Source: Prochlorococcus sp. AH-716-K03
Lineage (GTDB): Bacteria > Cyanobacteriota > Cyanobacteriia > PCC-6307 > Cyanobiaceae
Assembly: GCA_028408675.1 (NCBI GenBank)
Contig: JAOOLH010000002.1
Location: 1 to 64,000, forward strand
Direction: 5' to 3'
DNA length: 64,000 nucleotides
Part shown: positions 52,569 through 63,483 of the stretch, piece after piece
Position numbering within the stretch: position 1 is the first letter of the stretch
How the letters are laid out: the number at the start of each line of letters is the position of its first letter
Program-made: the position numbers and the translations under genes
The notes under the pieces: model-generated
What the model saw: the letters and a program-made list of their open reading frames with translations, nothing else
Database searches by the model: none
What the model was told of the DNA's origin: nothing

Positions 52569-53144
52569 TTATATAGACCATTTTGGGGCATCAAACTTTT
52601 TGATTTTTTGGCTTCTACTTAAGATTTCAGATAGTGGTGTAATAACGAAATTCCGATTCATGAATCTAGGGTGAGGTAATGTTAATTTCTCGTCAACCGT
52701 ATAAAAATCTTCCCACCAAAGAATATCTAAATCGAGACATCTTGATAGCCATTTCTTACCCTTTGGCGTCTCTTTTCGTCCGAAAAAACTCTCTAACTTT
52801 TTTAGCTCTTTTAAAAGTAATTTCGCGTTTTTATTTGATGGTTTAGGAAAAGAATTACTTTTTATAAGTAATAGAGTATTTAAATAATTTGGCTGCTCAT
52901 TTTCAACTCCATGAGGTAATGTCTCATAAATTGATGACCAAAAAAAGTTTGCATGAAATTTTCTTTTCTCTTCTTTTTTGTTGTTGTAATGATCTCCCCA
53001 CTCATTTATTATTTCTTCTATTTTTGGTTTGCAAATTAATAGTGACTCAAGAGGGCTTCCGAATTTACTATCAATATTTGCTCCCAGGGATATACATAGT
53101 CCATTTTTGATATTAAGATTTGATAATTCCACTAAAAAAAACAA
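52569..53144 (-). CDS. folK: 2-amino-4-hydroxy-6-hydroxymethyldihydropteridine pyrophosphokinase
   Basis: [52 protein letters not shown]; non-ATG start (TTG 53144 or downstream GTG). Confidence 0.92.
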   Translation of the reverse strand: MFFLVELSNLNIKNGLCISLGANIDSKFGSPLESLLICKPKIEEIINEWGDHYNNKKEEKRKFHANFFWSSIYETLPHGVENEQPNYLNTLLLIKSNSFPKPSNKNAKLLLKELKKLESFFGRKETPKGKKWLSRCLDLDILWWEDFYTVDEKLTLPHPRFMNRNFVITPLSEILSRSQKIKKFDAPKWSI

Positions 53145-53180
53145 AGTTATTGGATAAATTCTATATCAGGTATTTTTAAA

Positions 53181-55358
53181 GTGATTTTGAACCCCGAGTT
53201 ACAAGAAAAAGGTGAAATAAAAGATTTAATGAAGTCAAGGGGTTCTTTTAGAGCTTTCCCATTGGCGGCAATCACAGGTCATAGTTTATTGAAGTTATCT
53301 TTACTTTTGGCTGCAGTTGATCCCAGTTTAGGAGGAGTGATTATCGCTGGAGGAAGAGGCACTGGTAAGTCAGTATTAGCTAGGGGTTTGCATACTTTAC
53401 TCCCTCCTATAGAGGTATTAGATAATGAATCAATACTGGAAAAGCTAAGTATGAGTAATAGTAATACTTCATTAAGACCTATTGGGAGGAACCTAGATCC
53501 AGATAAAGCAGAGGAATGGGATATTAGTACTAATAAATTGTTGGAGGAGGTAATTGGAAGTGATTATATGAATCAAATTGAAGAAATTCCGAAAAAAGTA
53601 AGAGAGGCCCCATTTATTCAAGTTCCCATTGGCATAACTGAAGATAGGCTTGTTGGATCAATTGACGTCGCTGCATCATTAAGTACGGGGGAACAAGTTT
53701 TTCAGCCTGGAATTTTAGCAGAGGCTCATAGAGGTGTTCTTTATGTAGATGATATAAATTTATTGGATGATGGCATTGTAAATTTAATTCTTGAAGCCAC
53801 AGGAAGAGAGAAAAATAATATTGAAAGAGATGGATTAAGCCTCTCTCATCCCTGTAAGTCACTTTTAATAGCAACTTATAATCCTGAAGAAGGAGCTTTA
53901 AGAGATCATGTTTTAGATCGTTTCGCCATTGTGCTTTCCGCAGATCAATCTATTGATAATGCTCAAAGAGTTGAGATTACAAAATCTGTTTTATCGCATG
54001 CAGAAAATAATATTAAATTTTCAGAAAAATGGTCAGAAGAATCTGATAATTTATCCACTCAATTAATTTTGGCAAGGCAATGGTTAAAGGATGTCAAGAT
54101 AACAAAAGAGCAAATAACCTATTTAGTGAATGAAGCTCTTAGAGGAGGAGTAGAAGGGCATAGATCAGAATTATTTGCAGTGAAAGTGGCAAAGGCTAAT
54201 GCAGCTCTTCGAGGCGATGAGAATGTAAATTCTGAAGACCTAAAAGTCGCAGTTAGGTTAGTAATTCTCCCACGAGCAATGCAAATTCCTCCAGAAGATG
54301 ATGATATCCAACCACCACCTCCTGAGGATCAGAGTCCCCCACCTCCACCTCAATCAAACAATGAAGAGTCTGAACCTGAGGCTAATGAAAATGATAATGA
54401 GCAAGACCAAGAACAAGAAGAAGATAATTTTGATGGGGAAGAAGATTCTTCTCCTGACATCCCAGAAGAGTTTATTCTTGATCCTGAATCATGCATGGTA
54501 GATCCTGATTTATTGCTTTTTTCATCAGCAAAATCTAAAGCGGGGAATAGTGGAAGTAGATCAGTAATTCTTAGTCAAAGTAGAGGTAGATATGTAAGGC
54601 CTCTAATTCCAAGAGGTAAAGTAAAAAGAATTGCTGTTGATGCAACTTTAAGAGCCGCTGCTCCTTATCAGAAATCTAGAAGATTAAAGAATCCTAATAA
54701 AACTATAATTATTGAAGAAAATGACTTTAGGGCAAAACTCCTTCAAAAAAAGGCAGGTGCTTTAGTTATTTTTCTAGTTGATGCTAGTGGTTCTATGGCA
54801 CTCAATAGAATGCAAAGTGCTAAGGGTGCCGTTATCAGACTTTTGACTGAGGCTTATGAAAATAGAGATGAAGTAGCTCTTATACCTTTTAGAGGGAATC
54901 AAGCAGAGGTTCTTTTGCCACCAACAAGATCTATCACCGCAGCAAAAAGAAGGTTAGAAACTATGCCATGTGGAGGTGGATCTCCTTTAGCTCATGGGTT
55001 AACTCAATCAGCAAAAGTAGCAAAAAATGCTCTTTCTACAGGAGATATAGGTCAGGTCATTGTTGTTGGAATAACTGATGGGAGAGGGAATGTCCCTTTA
55101 GGTACATCATTAGGACAAGCAGAAGTGAAAGAAAAAGAAAATGAAAATGTAAATTTGAAACAAGAAGTATTAGATATTGCCGCTAAATATCCCATGTTAG
55201 GGATAAAGTTATTAATTATAGATACAGAAAGAAAATTTATAGCTAGTGGCTTTGGAAAAGAACTGGCAGAAGCTGCACAAGGTAAATATGTTCAATTACC
55301 TAAAGCCACAGATAAGACAATTGCCGCGATGGCATTAAACGCAATAAATGAATTTTAA
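53181..55358 (+). CDS. chlD: Magnesium chelatase subunit ChlD
   Basis: AAA+ region [20 protein letters not shown]; proline/acidic linker [15 protein letters not shown]-terminal v[17 protein letters not shown]. Confidence 0.96.
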   Translation: MILNPELQEKGEIKDLMKSRGSFRAFPLAAITGHSLLKLSLLLAAVDPSLGGVIIAGGRGTGKSVLARGLHTLLPPIEVLDNESILEKLSMSNSNTSLRPIGRNLDPDKAEEWDISTNKLLEEVIGSDYMNQIEEIPKKVREAPFIQVPIGITEDRLVGSIDVAASLSTGEQVFQPGILAEAHRGVLYVDDINLLDDGIVNLILEATGREKNNIERDGLSLSHPCKSLLIATYNPEEGALRDHVLDRFAIVLSADQSIDNAQRVEITKSVLSHAENNIKFSEKWSEESDNLSTQLILARQWLKDVKITKEQITYLVNEALRGGVEGHRSELFAVKVAKANAALRGDENVNSEDLKVAVRLVILPRAMQIPPEDDDIQPPPPEDQSPPPPPQSNNEESEPEANENDNEQDQEQEEDNFDGEEDSSPDIPEEFILDPESCMVDPDLLLFSSAKSKAGNSGSRSVILSQSRGRYVRPLIPRGKVKRIAVDATLRAAAPYQKSRRLKNPNKTIIIEENDFRAKLLQKKAGALVIFLVDASGSMALNRMQSAKGAVIRLLTEAYENRDEVALIPFRGNQAEVLLPPTRSITAAKRRLETMPCGGGSPLAHGLTQSAKVAKNALSTGDIGQVIVVGITDGRGNVPLGTSLGQAEVKEKENENVNLKQEVLDIAAKYPMLGIKLLIIDTERKFIASGFGKELAEAAQGKYVQLPKATDKTIAAMALNAINEF

Positions 55359-55362
55359 TTGT

Positions 55363-56208
55363 TTATGGATAAATCTCATTAAGGAATTTTGAAAGACCAA
55401 TAGTTAAGTCTCTTATTGATTTAGTTAATTCTTTATCTTTCAATAATTGTTCAAAATCATCACTAATATTATCAAATTTGCCTGATATAGAATTTGCCGC
55501 ATTAATTGTGGATTTTATATCATTCAAGGTTTCAACATCATCGAGGGTAGACAAAATATTATTTAAATGTCCTGCTGCCACGGTAATTTCATTAATGAGG
55601 GGCTTTATTCTGATAATTTCTTGCTTTGATAAATAAATTAGTTCATCAAGACTTTCTTGCGTTTTATCAAATTGATCTATAGATTTGACTACATTTTCAA
55701 TTAAATTTTCTTGATTTGATTCTTTCAATAGTTGATTGATCCTATTCGTAATGTTTGAAAGACTTGAAAGCTGCTTTCCAGTAATCGTGTCTCCTTGGCA
55801 AATAATTAAATTACTGTTACATTTTTCTGATATTGCCTTTTCAGTACTTTTTGGAATCGTTTTTTCACTAGTTTCTAATGCAACTTGAACATCGCCTCCT
55901 AGAAAAGAATTAGTGACAACTCTTGCAAATGCTGGCTTGGGAAGAATTATATCAGGATCATTTAAAACAATTTTTGCTTTGATTGATTCATTAGTAAAAA
56001 GAATATCCTCTATTGAACCAACTAAAATTCCTCTATAAGTTACTGGAGATTTTTTTGATAAACCGCTTGCGTTATTAAATTCTGCAAAAAGATACCAATT
56101 TTTTGAAGATAATTTTATACCTCTTAACCATAATGAAAAAAATGTGAAAATTAATAATCCACCTAATAAGGAAAATCCTACTATTGAATCTCTTAAGCTT
56201 CTACGCAT
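55363..56208 (-). CDS. MCE/MlaD domain protein (Ycf22-like), ABC transporter-associated
   Basis: LFAEFNNASGLSKKSPVTYRGILVGSIEDILFTNESIKAKIVL; adjacent to an ABC ATPase. Confidence 0.88.
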   Translation of the reverse strand: MRRSLRDSIVGFSLLGGLLIFTFFSLWLRGIKLSSKNWYLFAEFNNASGLSKKSPVTYRGILVGSIEDILFTNESIKAKIVLNDPDIILPKPAFARVVTNSFLGGDVQVALETSEKTIPKSTEKAISEKCNSNLIICQGDTITGKQLSSLSNITNRINQLLKESNQENLIENVVKSIDQFDKTQESLDELIYLSKQEIIRIKPLINEITVAAGHLNNILSTLDDVETLNDIKSTINAANSISGKFDNISDDFEQLLKDKELTKSIRDLTIGLSKFLNEIYP

Positions 56209-56213
56209 AATGT

Positions 56214-57032
56214 TTAAATGTCTGTAGGTTGCATAGGGCCTGCAAGATTTCCATTCCTGAATTGAAAAACGTAAGGGTCATTACTCTTTTTAAATTCATG
56301 AATAGAACCGGCCCATCTGAATTTGCCTCCATAAAGTATTACAACTTTTTCTGAAGTTCTTTCTATAGTACTAAGAACATGGCTAACAACAATGGATGAT
56401 CCATTCGCTTTATTATTTGTCTTATTAATTAAGTCTTCAATTCTTGATGAGGCAATAGGGTCTAATCCAGCAGTAGGCTCATCAAAAAGTAATAGTGGTT
56501 TATTTTTTTTATTAAAACCTTGTTCTGTAATTAATGCTCTGGCAAAACTTACTCTTTTTTGCATTCCACCACTTAACTCATTTGGAAGCTTTTTCTCTAC
56601 ATTAAATAATCCTACTTCTCCTAAACATTCTTTAACAATTTCTTGAATAACTGTTTTAGATAAATTTTTATTCCTTTGAAGTATGAATCCTACATTTTCT
56701 TCAATAGTTAGGGAGCCCAGCAAAGCTGGATTCTGAAAAACTAACCTTACATCTGGAGGATTAGTTTGATCTAATCTTAAGTAAGTTTGTTTCTCCCCAA
56801 ATATGCTTAATTCACCTTCAGTGGGTAATATTAGGCCTGCTAAAATTTTTAAAATAGTTGATTTCCCAGACCCAGAAGGTCCAACAATAGCTAATTTTTC
56901 TCCCTCATTAAGTTTTAAATTAATTTTATTTAGTACATTAAGTTCACCCCAGCTAATAGAAAGATTATTAGTTTCTACTGCCCTTTCTGATTTTTTCAAA
57001 ATATATATAAATGGATTTGTCTTTACATACAT
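56214..57032 (-). CDS. ABC transporter ATP-binding protein (MlaF-like)
   Basis: IVGPSGSGKSTILKILAGLILPTEG; LSGGMQKRVSFARALI; LLLFDEPTAGLDPIAS. Confidence 0.93.
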   Translation of the reverse strand: MYVKTNPFIYILKKSERAVETNNLSISWGELNVLNKINLKLNEGEKLAIVGPSGSGKSTILKILAGLILPTEGELSIFGEKQTYLRLDQTNPPDVRLVFQNPALLGSLTIEENVGFILQRNKNLSKTVIQEIVKECLGEVGLFNVEKKLPNELSGGMQKRVSFARALITEQGFNKKNKPLLLFDEPTAGLDPIASSRIEDLINKTNNKANGSSIVVSHVLSTIERTSEKVVILYGGKFRWAGSIHEFKKSNDPYVFQFRNGNLAGPMQPTDI

Positions 57033-57126
57033 TTTGCCTACTTTTAAAAATAAAAAAAGTATGTATGTATTTGATTTATAATTAATTTAAATATATTTAA
57101 ATTTTCTAAAATTTAAGAGGAATTTG

Positions 57127-58512
57127 ATGAGGAAGAAAAAAAAAAGAATAAAGAGAACTTTATCCTACTTTAGAAGGTCTAATTTAGGATTGATAAATAG
57201 AACTATAAGAATTCTCAGTTGGTTCCTTCCAGGGCTTGTAATTAAAAGATGGATGATAACTTCTGCTTTTGGAGTACTAACTTCATTATTGGGGATAGCA
57301 ATTTGGACTAATTTAAGACCACTTTATTGGTTAATAGAATCCTTTTTTTGGATAATGAATGGTTTAACGAGTATTTTGCCAGTCTCAGTTTTAGGACCAT
57401 TAATCTTTATCTTTGGGCTTCTTTTAATTGGTATTGGGCAAAATAGAAGTATTAATTCTATTCAGAAAGCACTTGTTCCAGAAAAGAATACATTTTTAGT
57501 CGATGCACTAAGAGTAAAAAACAAATTAAATAGAGGCCCGAATATTGTTGCTATTGGAGGAGGGACAGGCTTATCAACATTATTGAAAGGTTTAAAAAAC
57601 CATAGTAGTAACATAACTGCAATTGTTACAGTTTCAGATGATGGAGGAAGCAGCGGTGTTTTACGAAAACAATTAGGGGTTCAACCGCCGGGAGATATAA
57701 GAAATTGCTTGGCAGCCTTATCAAATGAAGAACCAACTTTAACAAGATTATTTCAATACAGATTTTCAGGAGGTAGTGGATTAGAAGGTCATAGTTTTGG
57801 GAATCTTTTTTTATCAGCTTTAACAACAATTACAGGCAGTTTAGAGAAGGCTGTTCAGGCTTCAAGCAAAGTTTTAGCAGTGCAAGGACAAGTTTTACCA
57901 GCTACAAATACTGATGTAATGCTTTGGGCAGAACTAGAAGATGGCGAGAAAATATTTGGCGAAAGTAATATAAGTAGATCTACAAAGTTAATCTCTAGGA
58001 TTGGTTATTTGCCAGAAAATCCATCAGCCCTTCCCAGTGCGCTTGAATCTATTAAAGAAGCAGACTTGATAGTCCTTGGCCCAGGTAGTCTTTATACTTC
58101 TTTACTACCTAATTTACTGGTACCTGAAATTGTAGATGCGCTTTTAAAAAGTAGTGCTCCTAAGATTTATATAAGTAATTTGATGACTCAGCCAGGTGAA
58201 ACTGATGGCCTTGATGTATATCAACACATTAAAGCAATAGAAAAGCAATTATCAAATTTTGGTGTAAAAACTAGAATATTCAATGCAATACTTTCTCAAG
58301 TTCAATTTGAAAAGTCACCGCTTGTTGATTATTACCAAAGTAGAGGAGCGATACCAGTTGTTTGTAATAAAGAAGAATTAATTTCAGAGGGATATTATGT
58401 TTTGCAAGCCCCTCTCTATTCAAGAAAAATAACTCCGACACTTAGACATGATTCAAGGAGACTTGCTAGGGCCGTTATGTTTATAAATAAAAAATTGAAG
58501 AAATTAAATTAA
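57127..58512 (+). CDS. Gluconeogenesis factor YvcK/CofD-like family protein
   Basis: NIVAIGGGTGLSTLLKGLKNHSSNITAIVTVSDDGGSSGVLRKQLGVQPPGDIRNCLAALS; N-terminal TM region. Confidence 0.92.
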   Translation: MRKKKKRIKRTLSYFRRSNLGLINRTIRILSWFLPGLVIKRWMITSAFGVLTSLLGIAIWTNLRPLYWLIESFFWIMNGLTSILPVSVLGPLIFIFGLLLIGIGQNRSINSIQKALVPEKNTFLVDALRVKNKLNRGPNIVAIGGGTGLSTLLKGLKNHSSNITAIVTVSDDGGSSGVLRKQLGVQPPGDIRNCLAALSNEEPTLTRLFQYRFSGGSGLEGHSFGNLFLSALTTITGSLEKAVQASSKVLAVQGQVLPATNTDVMLWAELEDGEKIFGESNISRSTKLISRIGYLPENPSALPSALESIKEADLIVLGPGSLYTSLLPNLLVPEIVDALLKSSAPKIYISNLMTQPGETDGLDVYQHIKAIEKQLSNFGVKTRIFNAILSQVQFEKSPLVDYYQSRGAIPVVCNKEELISEGYYVLQAPLYSRKITPTLRHDSRRLARAVMFINKKLKKLN

Positions 58513-58518
58513 AAATTT

Positions 58519-59049
58519 TTAATAAGCATCTTGCAATTCATAGAAATCAGGTTGAATATAATCTTTTCTTAATGGCCATCCTCTCCAATCTTCAGGCATT
58601 AAAAGCCTTTTTGGATTTGGATGATCAGTAAAGTTGATGCCAAACATATCATAAGTTTCTCTTTCTTGCCAATCACTTCCCTTGAAAATCTTGTAGAGGC
58701 TAGGAACAGAAATATCTGAATCTCTTTTTAAAAAGACTTTAACTCTAATTTCTTTAATCTCTTTTATTTCTTCTATATCTCCAAGTGAGATTAAATGGTA
58801 AAAACTTACGAGACATTTTCCTGGCCCTTCATCATAACCTCCTTGACACTGCAGATAATTGAATCCATATTTTTTTAAAGCTGATATGGTTTCGTATAAT
58901 TTTTCTGGTTTTACAGATAGAATTTCTATTCCTATGTGATCATTTCCTAAAGATTCGTTCACGATTCCATCTTCAGAAAGTTGATTACTTACGATAGCCT
59001 TTTGTTCTACGATTTCTTCTGAAGAATTAGGCAAATTTTCTTTTTCCAT
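58519..59049 (-). CDS. ndhJ: NADH dehydrogenase-like complex subunit J
   Basis: [43 protein letters not shown]. Confidence 0.96.
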   Translation of the reverse strand: MEKENLPNSSEEIVEQKAIVSNQLSEDGIVNESLGNDHIGIEILSVKPEKLYETISALKKYGFNYLQCQGGYDEGPGKCLVSFYHLISLGDIEEIKEIKEIRVKVFLKRDSDISVPSLYKIFKGSDWQERETYDMFGINFTDHPNPKRLLMPEDWRGWPLRKDYIQPDFYELQDAY

Positions 59050-59801
59050 TATTTGATTTCTTTATTAATTAAATTTGCTTCATTAATATTTTCACTACTT
59101 TCTTTTATCTCATCTAGATTTGAAGACTCAATTGTTTTCTCAGATTTTTTATTTAAATACTCTCCCGTATTTTCTGAAAAAACAAGATCCATTTTATGTT
59201 CAACGGTTAAGTATCTATGAGTCTGCTGTGATTTACTTCTTTCAAGGATACTTTCATTTCCAACTTTTTTTCTTAATTTAATAACTGCGTCAAATATAGC
59301 TTCGGGCCTAGGAGGACATCCAGGTAGATATAAATCTACTGGAATTAGTTTATCCACACCCCTAACAGCAGTAGTTGAGTCAGCACTAAACATTCCACCT
59401 GTAATTGTACAAGCTCCCATAGCAATAACATACTTTGGTTCTGGCATTTGCTCATATAATCTTACTAATGCTGGTGCCATCTTCATTGTGACTGTGCCTG
59501 CAACAATGAGTAAGTCAGCTTGTCTTGGTGAACTTCTAGGAACTAAACCAAATCTATCGAAATCAAACCTTGAACCTATTAGGGCTGCAAATTCAATAAA
59601 ACAACAAGCCGTACCATATAAAAGAGGCCAAAGGCTACTTAATCTAGCCCAATTGTGGAGGTCATCAAGGCTTGTCATTATAATATTCTCGCTCAAATCA
59701 GTGGTTACCTGAGGAGCACCGAGAGGATTACAAGTTTCCTCTCTTAGATCTCTGATTGCTTTTGGTGAAAGTGAATTGTTCAATTTTTTAACTCCATTCA
59801 A
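59049..59801 (-). CDS. ndhK: NADH dehydrogenase-like complex subunit K
   Basis: [59 protein letters not shown]; probable TTG start at 59801 overlapping ndhC. Confidence 0.96.
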   Translation of the reverse strand: MNGVKKLNNSLSPKAIRDLREETCNPLGAPQVTTDLSENIIMTSLDDLHNWARLSSLWPLLYGTACCFIEFAALIGSRFDFDRFGLVPRSSPRQADLLIVAGTVTMKMAPALVRLYEQMPEPKYVIAMGACTITGGMFSADSTTAVRGVDKLIPVDLYLPGCPPRPEAIFDAVIKLRKKVGNESILERSKSQQTHRYLTVEHKMDLVFSENTGEYLNKKSEKTIESSNLDEIKESSENINEANLINKEIK

Positions 59802-60150
59802 GTGCCCCTTTTCTCCAAGCGTAAGCGAGTGCAATTACTAATATCGCAATAAAAATTAGAGCTTCAATAAATGCTAGTAAGCCTAATCTATTAAAAGCAA
59901 CAGCCCAAGGGTATAGGAATACTGTTTCTACATCAAATATAACGAATACTAATGCAAACATGTAGTATCTGATATTGAATTGAATCCAAGCCCCCCCAAT
60001 AGGCTCCATCCCAGATTCATAAGTTAATTTTCGCTCGCCAGTTCTTCCTTTTGGGGCAACTATAAGGTTAGTAACTAAAGCTAAAATTGGTACTGCCGCA
60101 GCAATAATTAAAAACCCTAAAAAATATTCGTAGCCTGGTAATGAAAACAT
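59788..60150 (-). CDS. ndhC: NADH dehydrogenase-like complex subunit C (subunit 3)
   Basis: [44 protein letters not shown]. Confidence 0.97.
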   Translation of the reverse strand: MFSLPGYEYFLGFLIIAAAVPILALVTNLIVAPKGRTGERKLTYESGMEPIGGAWIQFNIRYYMFALVFVIFDVETVFLYPWAVAFNRLGLLAFIEALIFIAILVIALAYAWRKGALEWS

Positions 60151-60223
60151 TTTAAAAAAATTGAAGGAAAATTCGCTTAATTAAGCAAAATCTTTTAGAG
60201 TCTCTAAAGTTAAATTCTAAATC

Positions 60224-60652
60224 GTGACTGAAAACATTCAACCATCTTCTGAGAAAAAGCAAACAGTTGAAGATTTAGCAACCAAAGAATTTCCCGATAA
60301 ACTTTCAGAATTTAAAGATAAGGAACTAATTTCTAATTTAGAACAAAATAGATTCGAATGTAGAAGTTGTGGATACATTTATGATCCGACCGAAGGAAAT
60401 AAAAAGCTTAACATACCCAAAAACACCCCTTTTTCAGAAATAGATGGGAATACTTTTGCTTGTCCAGTTTGTAGAGCAGGAAAGAACTTATACAAAGACA
60501 TAGGACCAAGAGAAAAACCTAGTGGTTTCGAAGAAAATCTGACTTATGGCTTTGGTTTTAATAGTTTGCCACCAGGCCAGAAAAACATTTTAATTTTTGG
60601 AGGCCTAGCTTTTGCGGCTGCATGTTTCCTCTCTTTGTACTCTTTGCATTAA
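60224..60652 (+). CDS. rubA: Membrane-anchored rubredoxin
   Basis: CRSCGYIYDPTEG...FACPVCRAGKNLY plus C-terminal TM helix. Confidence 0.95.
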   Translation: MTENIQPSSEKKQTVEDLATKEFPDKLSEFKDKELISNLEQNRFECRSCGYIYDPTEGNKKLNIPKNTPFSEIDGNTFACPVCRAGKNLYKDIGPREKPSGFEENLTYGFGFNSLPPGQKNILIFGGLAFAAACFLSLYSLH

Positions 60653-60661
60653 TATATATCC

Positions 60662-61675
60662 ATGAAAAAATTTTTTACCAGCATTCCAAGTCTTATTTTA
60701 TCGCTTACTCTTTGCTTAGTTTTAAGTAGTTGTTCTTCAACAGGTGTAAAAATGAGCGAAAGTAGTCCATGGAAAACTATTCAATTTGAAGATCAGTCGA
60801 ATGCACTAGATGTTGATTTTATAGATAATAATCATGGATTTCTGGTTGGCTCAAATAGACTAATTATGGAATCGAATGATGGAGGAGAGTCTTGGGAAAA
60901 ACGATCATTAGATATAGTCGCAGAAGAAAATTTTCGTTTGCTTGACATAGATTTCAAAGGTTCTGAAGGATGGTTAATCGGACAACCTTCTTTAGTCATG
61001 CATACTATTGATGAAGGTAAAAACTGGACTAGGTTATCTCTTGGTAAGCTCCCTGGACAACCGTTTTTGGTTTCTACAATCGATAAAGGTGTTGCTGAAT
61101 TGGCTACTACTTCAGCGGCTATTTATATAACCTCAAATAATGGTGAAACATGGGAAGCCAAAGTATCAGATCCTTCTGAACAGGGAGGCATTAGAGATTT
61201 GAGAAGAACATCTAATGGAGATTATGTAAGTGTAAGTAGTCTTGGTAATTTCTTCTCCACGCTTGATAGTCAAAGCGATACATGGATAGCTCATCAAAGA
61301 GCAAGTAGTAAAAGAGTTCAAAGCATTGGATTTAACCCAAATGGAAATTTATGGATGTTGTCTAGAGGAGCTGAAATTAGATTTAATGAAAACGAAGATG
61401 ATTTAGAGACTTGGACTAAACCTATAGTTCCAATTTTAAATGGTTATAACTATTTAGATATGGGATGGGATCCTGATGGAAATATTTGGGCTGGGGGAGG
61501 TAATGGGACTTTAATAGTTAGTAAAGATAATGGTAAAACTTGGAATTCCGATCCAATTGCTTCAAATCTACCAACTAATTTCATCAAGATTCAATTTTTA
61601 GATAAAGAGGAATTAGAGGCTTCTAAGGGATTTATTTTAGGGGAAAGAGGCTACATCTTGAAATGGAACGGGTGA
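60662..61675 (+). CDS. ycf48: Photosystem II assembly factor Ycf48 (HCF136 homologue)
   Basis: Lipoprotein-like N-terminus LSSCSS; repeated beta-propeller [27 protein letters not shown] motifs. Confidence 0.95.
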   Translation: MKKFFTSIPSLILSLTLCLVLSSCSSTGVKMSESSPWKTIQFEDQSNALDVDFIDNNHGFLVGSNRLIMESNDGGESWEKRSLDIVAEENFRLLDIDFKGSEGWLIGQPSLVMHTIDEGKNWTRLSLGKLPGQPFLVSTIDKGVAELATTSAAIYITSNNGETWEAKVSDPSEQGGIRDLRRTSNGDYVSVSSLGNFFSTLDSQSDTWIAHQRASSKRVQSIGFNPNGNLWMLSRGAEIRFNENEDDLETWTKPIVPILNGYNYLDMGWDPDGNIWAGGGNGTLIVSKDNGKTWNSDPIASNLPTNFIKIQFLDKEELEASKGFILGERGYILKWNG

Positions 61676-61810
61676 TTTTCAAAAATGAAAAAAAATATTA
61701 AAAAAACATTAATTTTGCTGTCATTTAATAACTGACTGTAACCAAGCTGTAAATTTCTTCACAAACTTAGGATTTTTCCTTGTAAGATCAAGGGGTAAAT
61801 AATTGTGATT

Positions 61811-62059
61811 ATGGCCGCAGGTTCAACGGGTGAACGCCCATTCTTTGAAATAATCACCAGTATCAGATACTGGATTATTCATGCAGTAACACTTCCAGCT
61901 ATTTTTATAGCAGGTTTCCTATTTGTATATACAGGACTAGCCTATGATGCCTTTGGTACTCCTCGTCCAGATAGTTATTTCCAGGCGTCTGAATCAAAAG
62001 CACCTGTTGTAACACAAAGATATGATGCTAAATCTCAATTAGATTTAAGAACAAAATAA
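61811..62059 (+). CDS. psbE: Cytochrome b559 alpha subunit
   Basis: [60 protein letters not shown] at 61805 is an alternative start. Confidence 0.97.
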   Translation: MAAGSTGERPFFEIITSIRYWIIHAVTLPAIFIAGFLFVYTGLAYDAFGTPRPDSYFQASESKAPVVTQRYDAKSQLDLRTK

Positions 62060-62061
62060 AC

Positions 62062-62208
62062 ATGACTAATTCTCAAGCTCCAATGCAGGCTGCTGAAGTC
62101 CGCGTTTATCCTATCTTTACTGTGCGTTGGCTCGCAGTTCATGCTTTAGCAATTCCTTCAGTTTTTTTCTTAGGTGCAATAGCAGCTATGCAATTTATCA
62201 GACGTTAA
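62062..62208 (+). CDS. psbF: Cytochrome b559 beta subunit
   Basis: [48 protein letters not shown]; 48 aa; not in the ORF track. Confidence 0.97.
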   Translation: MTNSQAPMQAAEVRVYPIFTVRWLAVHALAIPSVFFLGAIAAMQFIRR

Positions 62209-62219
62209 CTTTATCAATT

Positions 62220-62339
62220 ATGCAAGTAAACGAAAATCCGAATAAAGTTCCTGTAGAACTTAATCGTACAAGCCTCTATCTAGGCTTATTAGCAGTATTT
62301 GTTTTAGGAATTTTATTTTCCAGTTACTTTTTCAACTAA
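62220..62339 (+). CDS. psbL: Photosystem II protein PsbL
   Basis: [39 protein letters not shown]; the tracked ORF start (62127) lies inside psbF. Confidence 0.97.
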   Translation: MQVNENPNKVPVELNRTSLYLGLLAVFVLGILFSSYFFN

Positions 62340-62349
62340 ATTTAAAATT

Positions 62350-62544
62350 ATGAGTAAATTAAAAGGCCCTGATGGTAGGATCCCAGATAGATTACCTGAT
62401 GGTAGACCAGCAGTAGCATGGGAAAGAAGGTGGACAGAGGGAACTCTTCCACTTTGGCTAGTAGCTACAGCCGGTGGTATAGCAGTTATTTTTGTATTGG
62501 GTATATTTTTCTACGGATCATATAATGGAGTTGGTTCAGGCTAA
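62350..62544 (+). CDS. psbJ: Photosystem II protein PsbJ
   Basis: [64 protein letters not shown]. Confidence 0.97.
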   Translation: MSKLKGPDGRIPDRLPDGRPAVAWERRWTEGTLPLWLVATAGGIAVIFVLGIFFYGSYNGVGSG

Positions 62545-62573
62545 GACGAGTAAATTGTTTAATTGACTTAAAT

Positions 62574-63473
62574 TTAATTCCAATAAGGATCTGTAAATAT
62601 CTTTAACTTTGTTTTTGTAGAGTTAGGGATATTTTCTTTTTGGGTTATTAAACCATCCTTCAAAGAATAATGCGATTTGCTTGCAGGTCTCTCTAAATCA
62701 ATAACTTTCGCTATTTCAAAGACGATTTTATTCGCGACTTCTGTATTTGCCCTGAGATTTTCCAAAACCATCTCAACTGATACTTCTTGATGCGTTTGAT
62801 GCCAGCAATCATAGTCAGTTACCATAGACAAAGAGGAATAAGCTATCTCTGCTTCTTTAGCTAATCTCGCTTCAGTATGATTAGTCATTCCTATTATTGA
62901 ACATCCCCAACTTCTATATAAGTTAGATTCTGCTCGGGTTGAGAAAGCAGGGCCCTCCATAGCAAGATAAGTGCCTCCTCTGTGTAATTGCCTACCTTCA
63001 GGGATGTTTGTTTCCCCAACATTGCTTAAAATCCCCGATAAATTCCTACAGAAAGGATCTCCCATAGTTACGTGCGCTACTGCTCCTTCATTAAAAAATG
63101 TTGCTGGTCTATTGTTTGTTCTGTCAATAAATTGATCGGGCACGACTATATCCAGAGGTCTGATTTGTTCTTGGAGAGAACCAACTGCTGATGGAGCAAC
63201 TATCCATCTAACCCCTATTGATCGCAGAGCCCAAATGTTTGCCTTGTAAGGAATTTCTGTTGGATTTAGCCTGTGTGATCTTCCATGCCGCGCTAAAAAA
63301 GCTATTTCTAAATCACCAATTTTAAAAAGCCTAATTGCATCAGAGGGTTTACCATAAGGTGTATTAACCTCAAGTTCTTCAAAACATTCTATTTTATCAA
63401 TTGAATAGAAACCACTCCCACCAATTATTCCTAGTCTTGAATTTTTGATTGGTAATAAATGCTCTTTATTCAT
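62574..63473 (-). CDS. mtnP: S-methyl-5'-thioadenosine phosphorylase
   Basis: LGIIGGSGFYSIDKIE; FLARHGRSHRLNPTEIPYKANIWALRSIGVRWI; MEGPAFSTRAESNLYRSWGCSIIGMTNHTEARLAKEAEIAY. Confidence 0.93.
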   Translation of the reverse strand: MNKEHLLPIKNSRLGIIGGSGFYSIDKIECFEELEVNTPYGKPSDAIRLFKIGDLEIAFLARHGRSHRLNPTEIPYKANIWALRSIGVRWIVAPSAVGSLQEQIRPLDIVVPDQFIDRTNNRPATFFNEGAVAHVTMGDPFCRNLSGILSNVGETNIPEGRQLHRGGTYLAMEGPAFSTRAESNLYRSWGCSIIGMTNHTEARLAKEAEIAYSSLSMVTDYDCWHQTHQEVSVEMVLENLRANTEVANKIVFEIAKVIDLERPASKSHYSLKDGLITQKENIPNSTKTKLKIFTDPYWN

Positions 63474-63483
63474 TGTTATGTAA

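Noticed and set aside
54298-54501. 67-aa alternative-frame ORF in chlD ([20 protein letters not shown]...)
   Set aside because: Lies in the low-complexity linker; frame openness is a consequence of repetitive codons.
62127-62219. N-terminal extension of the psbL ORF
   Set aside because: Out-of-frame overlap with psbF; PsbL clearly begins [11 protein letters not shown] at 62220.
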